The notes under the pieces were generated by a model. The model saw only the letters and a list, made by a program, of their open reading frames with translations. It had not been told where the DNA came from and searched no databases. DNA of 64,000 nucleotides. It comes from Clostridiales bacterium. Its GTDB lineage: Bacteria; Bacillota; Clostridia; Tissierellales; GPF-1. Positions 36,224-44,519 of the stretch are shown here, one piece after another. A program made the position numbers and the translations under genes. The stretch is from contig JABXKS010000003.1 of NCBI GenBank assembly GCA_013619125.1, positions 27,151 through 91,150 on the forward strand. The letters are read 5' to 3'. Position 1 is the first letter of the stretch; every line of letters begins with the position of its first letter.

Positions 36224-36250
36224 AAAAAGACTACCGCGAGAACGGTAGCC
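36224..36250 (-). terminator. expression-platform terminator of the c-di-GMP riboswitch
   Basis: Minus strand GGCTACCG-TTCTCG-CGGTAGTC-TTTTTG; the 5' arm is shared with the aptamer 3' end. Confidence 0.75.
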
Positions 36251-36322
36251 GATCGATCATAGTAGAAAACCGTAGATTCTGGCTTTGCGTCACAACCTTT
36301 AGGTCGTTTTGCCTTTTCATTG
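36243..36322 (-). promoter_or_regulatory. cyclic-di-GMP-I (GEMM-I) riboswitch aptamer
   Basis: Minus strand GAAAAGGCAAAACGACCTAAAGGTTGTGACGCAAAGCCAGAATCTACGGTTTTCTACTATGATCGATCGGCTACCG. GGCAAA, the hairpin, GACGCAAAGCC, TCTACGG and ATGAxCGxxxGGxTACCG follow the GEMM-I core order. Confidence 0.85.
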
Positions 36323-36398
36323 GTTTTCATACCCATATTTGGACATGCTATCTAATTCTTTTTCTAAACATAAATGTTTATTCATATAATAATTAACT

Positions 36399-37511
36399 TC
36401 ATTTTCCACACATGTCAAAAATAACCTTGAAAAAGATTCCCTCCTCAACAAATGTTGGTGTATAGATCCCTTCTTCGATGCAAATTTCTTGAATGCGTCG
36501 AATTCCAGTTCCCCAAGAACCCGAAAAACCAATATAGCGCATAAAATTGCTGATTAACGGATTCCGTGCCTCGGACATACCCGATAAAATTTTGGTGATC
36601 GTCATCGTTTTCATTAGCCCGCCTGGCGAAGCAATCACCAGTCGATCCGGATAGGATTCGATTTGTATCGCGTGTTCCGTCATAGCATAGTCGCGATGGG
36701 TAACCGCATTAACAATCGCTTCCAACAATAGCTGTCTCGGAATGCGATAACTGCAATAACTGGTATCATTAAGTAAAAAATCAATTGCTTCAATGACTCG
36801 CCGCGGCAAGCTTCCTTGCATTTCCTCCGTCTCATCTTCAAAATTTCCACTGGCAGTAATCCGATGTTTCGTGCATAAAATTTTTGCATAGCCGAACCGA
36901 TTCTCGTCACCAGCAATAATCGCAAGCGCCCTGGATGGAATTAATCGATCAAAAAGCCCCAAACGCAAAAGATCTGAATCTGAAACCTCCATATGTATCA
37001 ACTGATGCACATCATCCTTCAGTGCAGACAGGTGGATATCATCCAGATGATAATCCTTAACAAGAATTTCATCAAAGGATTGATTTCTCGACTCGCGAAT
37101 CATCTCTTCAATTTGCATCTTTGAAGCACGTCGATTCACTTTTGCCTGGCGAATATAGACACCCTCTCGATCGCCTTCATCACGAATATAATACGGCTTC
37201 ATAAAGCCCATTCCTATTTTGACAATCAAAAGATGCCGATCGTCTACATTCCGCACGAATATCTCCGGAACAATTGCAGGCATGCAAAGTTTTTCTATGG
37301 CATGTGGGATATCCGATAAAGCCTTTGAAATCTCATCGTCACTTAATCCGAAAATTTCATGCGTAGCCGGGTTCACTCCGATCACCATTTCTCCGCCCGC
37401 TAAATTTGCAAAAGAAACTGCGGCCACCGCAAGATCATAGAGATCGGGGAATTCAAGATAAATGGCCATTTTCTTTCCCTCAAGAGCATCCATTCGAGTA
37501 CTTGTATTCAT
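36399..37511 (-). CDS. ATP-binding protein with AlbA_2/Schlafen-like N-terminal domain (predicted regulator)
   Basis: YLEFPDLYDLAVAAVSFANLAGGEMVIGV; AIVNAVTHRDYAMTEHAIQIESYPDRLVIASPGGL; RNPLISNFMRYIGFSGSWGTGIRRIQEIC. Confidence 0.85.
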   Translation of the reverse strand: MNTSTRMDALEGKKMAIYLEFPDLYDLAVAAVSFANLAGGEMVIGVNPATHEIFGLSDDEISKALSDIPHAIEKLCMPAIVPEIFVRNVDDRHLLIVKIGMGFMKPYYIRDEGDREGVYIRQAKVNRRASKMQIEEMIRESRNQSFDEILVKDYHLDDIHLSALKDDVHQLIHMEVSDSDLLRLGLFDRLIPSRALAIIAGDENRFGYAKILCTKHRITASGNFEDETEEMQGSLPRRVIEAIDFLLNDTSYCSYRIPRQLLLEAIVNAVTHRDYAMTEHAIQIESYPDRLVIASPGGLMKTMTITKILSGMSEARNPLISNFMRYIGFSGSWGTGIRRIQEICIEEGIYTPTFVEEGIFFKVIFDMCGK

Positions 37512-37557
37512 AGATTCACCTCCCGTGATTCAACGAATATATACCCGTTTCACCCCT

Positions 37558-38844
37558 TTATTCAATCAGGATTAAATATAAACGTTCTTCCAAGGCCTTC
37601 AATTCCGCTTCCAAATCGTCTCTCGTATAATACTCTTCATCATAGACAAGTTCTTCGAGTCGTGCATAGAGCCCCTGCATCATCAACCAATACTCAAATG
37701 ATTGATTGCTGGGCGAAGCATACAGACCTTGCTTTATATTTTCTAAGATTTGTGTCTGCAACACTTTCAACTTTTCATGGCGATACACAAATTCATCCAG
37801 TTTATAAATTTCTTCCTCCACCTGTCGGCTCACCGGATAAAAAGAATAACTGTCATTGTAAATCGATATCTGATTTTCATCTTCCAGATATTTTCGCAAG
37901 AAGCGAATGGCAATCTCTTTATTTTTTCCAAATCGATTCACGACATACCCATCCGTCAGTAAGGCTTGATCCGGTTCAAATACTGGCGGAAGAAAGATCA
38001 AATCATCCGAATCATGGGGGCTTATCCAACCCAGGCGTTCCGTATTCAATCCATTTATATGTTCTGCATCCTGTACAACAAAATCATTTGGTTCTTCCTC
38101 TTGAATCCCAAGGTATTGATCGGAATGAATCTCATTGCGCAAGTCTTGCACATAGGATACTACTTCTTCTTTCGCCAATGACACCTGACGATTTTCTAAA
38201 TCAAATACAGAAAAACGCGTATGAAAATCTGCAACTTCTTCTTGATACCTCCGCTTGGTATAATACCGAGGCGTACTTTCCAGCCAGGCTTCCCGAATCG
38301 CCATATACCCGTCACGATCCAGGGCTTCTATCTCTTCCTCAATCCCTAAGTTCTCCAAAACAATACGATCAAGCACCGTTGAAAAAACCCAAATGGTTGC
38401 AGGAATATAATAGGGGCTCTGCAGGTCTGGATAGATATTTGCAATCTCTGGGATCGCGTCCGTTAAATCCATGGCGATGCCATTATCTACATAGGCTTGA
38501 TACGGATTGCCAAAAGGTAAATGAATCAGATCAACCGACTCATTTTGGTACAGCAATTCATTCACCAACTCATAATACTCTCCAGGCGTTTCTGCCTTCA
38601 CCAGCAGATATCGGATGGAAACGCCTTCGTAATTCATCAAGTCGTAGGCCGCTTTTGTCTCCGTACTGGCAACATATTGCTGATACGCTCGCTCCCAAAC
38701 CACAACAACCATTTCATCCTCTGTTAGGCTCTCAATAAAGGCTTGACGATCTTTGTTGTCTGGGTCTTCCTCGCAGCCCATCAAACCAACCGAAACAATC
38801 AAAAGGACTATGATTTGTAAAACCCATTTCATTTTTTTCATCAC
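37558..38844 (-). CDS. extracellular solute-binding lipoprotein (divergent sugar-type ABC)
   Basis: Lipobox LIVSVGLMGCEED; SBP-like features (AVDLTDAIPEIANIYPDL-like MDLTDAIPEIANIYPDLQSPYY; LLTDGYVVNRFGKNKEIAIRFLRKYL); linked to MalF/MalG-type permeases. Confidence 0.75.
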   Translation of the reverse strand: MMKKMKWVLQIIVLLIVSVGLMGCEEDPDNKDRQAFIESLTEDEMVVVVWERAYQQYVASTETKAAYDLMNYEGVSIRYLLVKAETPGEYYELVNELLYQNESVDLIHLPFGNPYQAYVDNGIAMDLTDAIPEIANIYPDLQSPYYIPATIWVFSTVLDRIVLENLGIEEEIEALDRDGYMAIREAWLESTPRYYTKRRYQEEVADFHTRFSVFDLENRQVSLAKEEVVSYVQDLRNEIHSDQYLGIQEEEPNDFVVQDAEHINGLNTERLGWISPHDSDDLIFLPPVFEPDQALLTDGYVVNRFGKNKEIAIRFLRKYLEDENQISIYNDSYSFYPVSRQVEEEIYKLDEFVYRHEKLKVLQTQILENIKQGLYASPSNQSFEYWLMMQGLYARLEELVYDEEYYTRDDLEAELKALEERLYLILIE

Positions 38845-38852
38845 CCATCCCC

Positions 38853-40136
38853 CTATTGATTGATATAAACCTTTGTACCAGACTCCAAATTGTCCGCGTT
38901 CAATGCGACGAATCCCTGCAAAGGCAAGGTGATGACTCGCTCGTCGCCAACAACAACCATACGAATTGGCACCTCTTGAATAAAGAACTCATCGCCCAAA
39001 ATCCCCTGCTCCTGCCTGATGATCTTGACCGTTCCCATTCCCCGATCATAAAATCCTCCAGGTGCGGAAATCAATGATTTGAGAATGGTTACCGTTCCCA
39101 TAAATCGCTGCTGGCGCTCAATGATCGTAGGATACGTTTGTCCCAATCGAATTTCTTCCACAAAAGCTTTGTTAAAAATGGATTCAAAGACAACCGTTTG
39201 ATGATCCGTTTGATAAATGTTGTCTGTATAGGTTTTCAACAATCCAAAAGGTGTACGAATATGAACAAGAAGGGAGTCCCCCACCCATTGATAATCCGAC
39301 AGGCTGATTTCTGTTACCAGTTTCACGGAAGTATAATCTGTTACTTCCGCGATCTTCATCATCGTATCCAAGGGTTTCACCTGTGAATCAACTTCACAAC
39401 CTTCCGTCACGATTCCCGTTACCGGAGAAACAATCCATCCATTCTCATCAATTTCTATGGAACACTGCTCTTGCATCTCGATTAAATCTTCGGTCAACTT
39501 CTGAATCTTTCCTTGAATCATCGATCCTTTTTCCCGATTCCAGTCCGCCAAATTTGCTTGGTTGGAAAGGGCTTGCTTCCATGAAATTTCCAACTCATTT
39601 CGTTGTAGATTCCAATTCTGCCATTCCTGTTTCCCGATTACGCCCAATTCGTAAAGATTGACAATCACCTGTGCCTGCTCTTCTTGCTCCGAAAAGTCAT
39701 GCCACGCTTGAGTAGCCTGATTGTCTCCCTGATTCACTTGAAATTCCAATTCCTCCAGTTGCAATTGCAGGTTTCCCGCCAGAGCGATTGCCTGCTCATA
39801 GGGGTTTTGATTTTCTACTTCAGCTCGCACACGAACACGCATTAGCGGATCCCCCACCTGTACAGACGTGCCTTTTTTCGCAACCACTTCCAGAATTTCA
39901 ATCTGTTGCAAACATCGCAGAGATTCGGAATACAAGGGCTCGATACGACCCGATTGTTTCACCATTCGTTTAATCCCCGCATTCCCAATAATCGCGACAT
40001 TTACATTGGGCAAAAGAATCGGCTTTAAACTCTCCGAAAAGAAACCCATCACAAAAATACCGATGAAAAACACAACCATCAGCCGAAAGAAAAAACGAGT
40101 GAGTTTTTTATCCATGCCGTCTCTCCCTCCTTGCAA
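38853..40136 (-). CDS. HlyD-like membrane-fusion/adaptor protein
   Basis: Single N-terminal TM, GRIEPLYSESLRCLQQIEILEVVAKKGTSVQVGDPLMRVR, Gln/Glu-rich coiled coil, WIVSPVTGIVTEGCEVDSQVKPLDTMMKIAE. Confidence 0.8.
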   Translation of the reverse strand: MQGGRDGMDKKLTRFFFRLMVVFFIGIFVMGFFSESLKPILLPNVNVAIIGNAGIKRMVKQSGRIEPLYSESLRCLQQIEILEVVAKKGTSVQVGDPLMRVRVRAEVENQNPYEQAIALAGNLQLQLEELEFQVNQGDNQATQAWHDFSEQEEQAQVIVNLYELGVIGKQEWQNWNLQRNELEISWKQALSNQANLADWNREKGSMIQGKIQKLTEDLIEMQEQCSIEIDENGWIVSPVTGIVTEGCEVDSQVKPLDTMMKIAEVTDYTSVKLVTEISLSDYQWVGDSLLVHIRTPFGLLKTYTDNIYQTDHQTVVFESIFNKAFVEEIRLGQTYPTIIERQQRFMGTVTILKSLISAPGGFYDRGMGTVKIIRQEQGILGDEFFIQEVPIRMVVVGDERVITLPLQGFVALNADNLESGTKVYINQ

Positions 40137-41148
40137 CCATTGCCTGAACGAAAAATGCCAGGAGTATTCCCAAACACCACAATCCGATCACTTGGATTTG
40201 AAAATCTGTTAATCCATAGCGAAAATTCAAGCAAAGTTGATGTGTGCCTCTAGAAAAAAGCTCCCGATAAGCATCTAAAGAAAAGAAATTACCGGGTCTC
40301 AACGAGGGTGAAATCTCCATATTTGAACACATGAAAAACACACCCCATCCATAAACAAGAACAAAACACAACGTCCGAAGTATTTGCAAAAATGCTTTCC
40401 GATTCTCTTTGACGTATTGAACCCAGGTCTTCAATCGATGGGTTTGTCGATAATTATGGACAAACTCACGGGATTTCAACCCCATAATCTTCACTAGCTT
40501 AACCAGCTTCCGCATCAATAGAACCACGATCAACAAGAGGGCAATATTCATAAACGACCATCGCCAATGACGATGGTTCACAACATAGAGAACCGACAAA
40601 TCAAATCGCCGAAACTCTTGTCGCAGTCGGGAAATGAAAGCTTCTTCAAAGGCTTCGTTAGGGATGCGATACCGCAGAGTTTTTCGATCCCAATCAATTT
40701 CATTTTCCCATGCTTCATCGAAAGGAATTGTAATGGTTTGACTATTCGATTCAATTCCAACAACCGCGTAGGTTTTCCCTCGAAAATTCATTTCTTCACC
40801 AATAATATCGTGCCGATGAAAATATTGATCAACGAGATTTTCCCCCAAAACGATGGCATCATGATCAGATTCCATCAACCATCGCCCTACACCGGGTCCG
40901 TCCTTTTGAAAAAATCGATCATTCCCCGATGACATCACCAATCGATAAGCAGGCGTTTCCTTCTCCATATGCAAGCTCGGCAAGATCCCTGTATGTTCCA
41001 ATTGAATCCACTCCAAGGTTTCCTGTCCAACAACGCCCACCAATTCCATCTCCACCATTTCAACCGGCGTTTGTGCCGGCATCATCCAAGTAAAAAAGAA
41101 TAGCAGAGCAAGAAAGATCGCGATTCCCCATTTCCAAGATTTAATCAT
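40108..41148 (-). CDS. MacB/FtsX-like membrane protein (periplasmic-core domain with about 4 TM segments)
   Basis: N-terminal TM, extracytoplasmic domain with GIGRWLMESDHDAIVLGENLVDQYF-like text (GVGRWLMESDHDAIVLGENLVDQYFHRHDIIGEEMNFRGKTYAVVGIE), then three hydrophobic segments. Confidence 0.65.
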   Translation of the reverse strand: MIKSWKWGIAIFLALLFFFTWMMPAQTPVEMVEMELVGVVGQETLEWIQLEHTGILPSLHMEKETPAYRLVMSSGNDRFFQKDGPGVGRWLMESDHDAIVLGENLVDQYFHRHDIIGEEMNFRGKTYAVVGIESNSQTITIPFDEAWENEIDWDRKTLRYRIPNEAFEEAFISRLRQEFRRFDLSVLYVVNHRHWRWSFMNIALLLIVVLLMRKLVKLVKIMGLKSREFVHNYRQTHRLKTWVQYVKENRKAFLQILRTLCFVLVYGWGVFFMCSNMEISPSLRPGNFFSLDAYRELFSRGTHQLCLNFRYGLTDFQIQVIGLWCLGILLAFFVQAMVARRERRHG

Positions 41149-42425
41149 GGCAATACCCTCGCATCTTTGAAGATCTTATAGCCGGGATTTGTGACAATCT
41201 CAACTTGGTCCAGATCAATCTCATCCGTTTCAATTTGTATCAATACTTCGCGATCTCCAATCGCTTTGGTTTTGGCTCGAAGTTGCCGAACAAAGTATCG
41301 ATCGTAGAAGATTCTCTCTTCCTTGTCCAAATAATAGATGTTCACCATTTCATCTTCCTGAAAATCCTCTTCAACAATCGCTGAAAACGGAATCGCGTAC
41401 GTACTCTTCTCTGACAGTACCCGCTCCACTCGGCCCGTATAGATCGTGCCAATTGAGAACTTTCCATCGGGCTCTTTCGTCAACTTCATCGTGATTTCTA
41501 CCAACCCATGCTCCACCAGTTGGCTAATGTCTGTTACTTCCAAACGGAAAGGATGATTCTCTGTGTCAGTATCAATCTGAAGCTGCAGACCAACATCGAT
41601 ATACTCAATATCTTCCACTTCAACCGATCCGATCATTTCCAAGCGTTGGAAATCATCGATTAATGCAAGCTCCAAAATCGATTGATTCGAAGAAATTCTT
41701 TCATTTTCCGCATTCTTGTTCAGCACAAATCCTGACTCTTGCGAATACGCGTTCCCTTCTTCATCCAGATAAAATCCAGCAACCAAAGAATCTACAATTC
41801 CCAACTCCTTGCGGATTTTCTCAAGCTCATTGTCCAATGACTCGATCCGGGCGATTCGAGACGCATCGCTTAACCGTTTTCTCTCCACTGTGGCATTTAC
41901 CCCTTGAAGGGTGGTTTCCATCGCCCTAACCGCCGCTTTCAGCTCACTTTGCGCAACCAACCCCAAGGAAAATAATGATTCCAATTCTTCTACTTGCTGC
42001 GTGTTTTGTTCAAGCGTTTGATTCAGCTGCGCCAGTTCGCGGTCCAATTGTCCTTTTTCGGCCTTCAATTGGTCAATTTCAAGGAGAACAGCTTGTTCCC
42101 GCTCCTGCCAGGAAGTGGCCTGTTCATTCACCGCTTGCGGCATTCCCGCCTCTTTTGACAATTGAAACAACGGGATATTTCTGCCAACACTGCGGCCCTT
42201 CTTCACAAAATACTCCGACACCACAACCGGTTGATCAAAGGAGAATCGGATGATATCCATGGGCTTCAGAACGGCTCCAATCACGATTGTCCGCACAATT
42301 TTCCGTTCTTTCAACTGTTGCGTTTCTGCATGGGGCAGCTGGTAGTTCAACAAACTCGGCACACCAAATATGCCGATCACTCCTAGAATCAGTAGCAAAC
42401 TCAAAGGTTTCTGCCATCGCTTCAT
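41145..42425 (-). CDS. HlyD/RND-adaptor-like membrane-fusion protein
   Basis: N-terminal TM; FDQPVVVSEYFVKKGRSVGRNIPLFQLSKEAG; coiled coil QLKAEKGQLDRELAQLNQTLEQNTQQVEELESLF; C-terminal beta-rich region. Confidence 0.78.
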   Translation of the reverse strand: MKRWQKPLSLLLILGVIGIFGVPSLLNYQLPHAETQQLKERKIVRTIVIGAVLKPMDIIRFSFDQPVVVSEYFVKKGRSVGRNIPLFQLSKEAGMPQAVNEQATSWQEREQAVLLEIDQLKAEKGQLDRELAQLNQTLEQNTQQVEELESLFSLGLVAQSELKAAVRAMETTLQGVNATVERKRLSDASRIARIESLDNELEKIRKELGIVDSLVAGFYLDEEGNAYSQESGFVLNKNAENERISSNQSILELALIDDFQRLEMIGSVEVEDIEYIDVGLQLQIDTDTENHPFRLEVTDISQLVEHGLVEITMKLTKEPDGKFSIGTIYTGRVERVLSEKSTYAIPFSAIVEEDFQEDEMVNIYYLDKEERIFYDRYFVRQLRAKTKAIGDREVLIQIETDEIDLDQVEIVTNPGYKIFKDARVLP

Positions 42426-43241
42426 TTATTTGCTCCCCCCTATGACAAGTCCTTCGGACAAATATTTTTCCCCTTTGATGAAAATAATCACCGCTGGAAT
42501 GATATACAAGGTTGCACCAGCATAAAACACTTGAAAATCACCCTCATAAATCATTCGCAGAAAAACAGACAATGGTTGATTTTCTGGTGTATCGATAAAG
42601 ACAAGTGCTTGATCAACAATGTTCCAATTGTCGATAAAGGTCAAAATCACTAAAGCAAAAATAGCGGGTTTCAATAGAGGCAACACAATTTTCGTCAAGA
42701 TCCTCAGGTGCCCGGCACCATCGATTTTCGCGGCTTCGATTAATTCCTTTGGTAGATCTCGCATAAATTGTCTGAGCAAGAAGATTCCAAAGGTCGAAAA
42801 CACCCCAGGCAAAATGAGCGCCTGATGAGTATCCAATATGGTCAAATTCAACGTCCTTTCAAAAGCCTCAAAAACCAAATAGTTGGGCACCAAAGTGACT
42901 TGATACGGCAAGAGAATGATCAGGATATACATTATTAAAACAACATCACTGCCTGGAAACCGTAGTTTCGCCAGCGCGTAAGCTGCACAGATTCCTAAAA
43001 CAATTTGTCCGATTACTATGCTTCCTGTAATCTTGACTGAGCTTAAAAAGTAGCGAAAGTAAGCCGCCTTATCGGTAACCAGCGTATAGTATTGCTGCAG
43101 ATTGAACTCCTGTGGAATCCAATGCAAGCCATCCACCGCCAACTCTGCCGGCGTCATAAAGCTATTGAGTATGGTATAGAAAGCCGGCAGGGCATAGAGT
43201 ACTGAAAGCAATACGACACCAACCCATAACACTTTCTTCAT
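42426..43241 (-). CDS. carbohydrate-type ABC transporter permease (MalG-like)
   Basis: LRQFMRDLPKELIEAAKIDGAGHLRILTKIVLPLLKPAI: EAA loop and CUT1 permease pattern. Confidence 0.92.
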   Translation of the reverse strand: MKKVLWVGVVLLSVLYALPAFYTILNSFMTPAELAVDGLHWIPQEFNLQQYYTLVTDKAAYFRYFLSSVKITGSIVIGQIVLGICAAYALAKLRFPGSDVVLIMYILIILLPYQVTLVPNYLVFEAFERTLNLTILDTHQALILPGVFSTFGIFLLRQFMRDLPKELIEAAKIDGAGHLRILTKIVLPLLKPAIFALVILTFIDNWNIVDQALVFIDTPENQPLSVFLRMIYEGDFQVFYAGATLYIIPAVIIFIKGEKYLSEGLVIGGSK

Positions 43242-44071
43242 CGTCTTTCCCCCACTTTCTTGGCATAATTGCGATCAACCAAATACAATAAGTAAACAAC
43301 CACTAGTACCCCGATGGAAAATACATAAGCTGCCGAGGTCAATTCCGTATACTGCAAGGATTGAAATTTATTGGTCATAAAATGCTGAAGCAAATAAATC
43401 CGCGGATTCGGATACGGCCCCTGCAAAATATAGATGTCCTTGAATACTTTGAATGAATTGATAATAGACAAGACCGTGACAAAAACGGTTGTCGGCGTAC
43501 AAAGCGGCATATAAATATGCTGTACCTTTTGCCAATAATTCACTCCGTCAATTTCTGAACTTTCAATGATGCTTTTATCGATCCGAAGGAGCCCCGCAAG
43601 ATAAAGAATAAGATTATACCCCGTATTTCTCCAAATAAAGAGAACGATCAATACCCACATGGCCTTATCGGAATTCAGCAAATTATCAACGCCATTTCCA
43701 AAGAGGTCATTGAAAAAGCCAGCCACCGTGCCTGATGGAATAAACATGGGCAGGATGATAAACAGTTTTACAAAACCGGGCGTTGGGATCTCGTACAATA
43801 TCAGCGCCAGAAGAAATGAAATCACCAGTATAATTGGAATGGCGATCCCCATGAAGAACAGGGTGTTCTTGACAGCCAATTGAAACGCATCGTTTTGAAA
43901 AAGCAAGATATAATTCCGAAATCCGACAAGAGTGGGATCAAGACTGCTGTTTTGAAATGACAGCTTAATGCCAATCAAATATGGGATTAGAAATAGAACC
44001 AAAAAACCCAGGAAACTAGGTAGAATGAACCAAATTCCAATCAACCCCGCCTTTTCCTTTGTCTTTTTCAT
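43238..44071 (-). CDS. sugar-type ABC transporter permease (MalF-like)
   Basis: KTKEKAGLIGIWFILPSFLGFLVLFLIPYLIGIKLSF; LLRIDKSIIESSEIDGVNYWQKVQHIYMPLCTPT. Start chosen at the typical N-terminus. Confidence 0.9.
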   Translation of the reverse strand: MKKTKEKAGLIGIWFILPSFLGFLVLFLIPYLIGIKLSFQNSSLDPTLVGFRNYILLFQNDAFQLAVKNTLFFMGIAIPIILVISFLLALILYEIPTPGFVKLFIILPMFIPSGTVAGFFNDLFGNGVDNLLNSDKAMWVLIVLFIWRNTGYNLILYLAGLLRIDKSIIESSEIDGVNYWQKVQHIYMPLCTPTTVFVTVLSIINSFKVFKDIYILQGPYPNPRIYLLQHFMTNKFQSLQYTELTSAAYVFSIGVLVVVYLLYLVDRNYAKKVGERR

Positions 44072-44129
44072 AGAATAACCCCCAATAAAAGTGTGAATTC
44101 TTTGTAAATTCATTCTATCATAGCAACTA

Positions 44130-44476
44130 TTAACTAAATGCAACACCGACCTTAACTTTTTCTGAATTAATAAATCCCCCATCAAAAGACGGGGGATTTA
44201 TTAACAATTCTCGCATAAATGCGGCAACGGCTTGATTAAATTTTTCTGGTTCTTCCCAAAACAACATATAACCCGAGTTTTCAAAGAACTCAACTCTACC
44301 GTTTTGAACCTTTTCACCTACATACGCACTGTCTTCCTAAGCAAAGATCTTGCTATTCTTAGCGACCAATAATCTCGCCAATCCAAATTAATATGATCTC
44401 TCATAATATCATTCTTCACTCGTGCCGAACATTTCATGATTTCATCCGCCAAAAATTCCGATTCTTGATTTTCCAT
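44130..44476 (-). pseudogene. degraded alpha/beta-hydrolase remnant
   Basis: MENQESEFLADEIMKCSARVKNDIMRDHINLDWRDYW..., then in another frame LVAKNSKIFA*EDSAYVGEKVQNGRVEFFENSGYMLFWEEPEKFNQAVAAFMREL. One frameshift and an in-frame TAG within recognisable hydrolase C-terminal sequence. Confidence 0.75.
44169..44202. terminator. perfect 12-bp inverted repeat
   Basis: AATAAATCCCCC-ATCAAAAGAC-GGGGGATTTATT. Confidence 0.55.
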
Positions 44477-44519
44477 AGTTACTTATTTCGACATATTTTA
44501 ACGTGATCACGACTCTTAA

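Noticed and set aside
36193-36336. N-terminal extension MGMKTNEKAKRPKGCDAKPESTVFYYDRSATVLAVVFLIAKNFKRRIY of the peptidase ORF
   Set aside because: This is the translated c-di-GMP riboswitch and terminator. The real start follows an AAAGGAGG site and begins a signal peptide.
37662-38738. 358-aa plus-strand ORF antisense to the solute-binding protein
   Set aside because: No recognisable domain and biased composition; fully antisense to a coherent lipoprotein gene with a good signal sequence. Shadow ORF.
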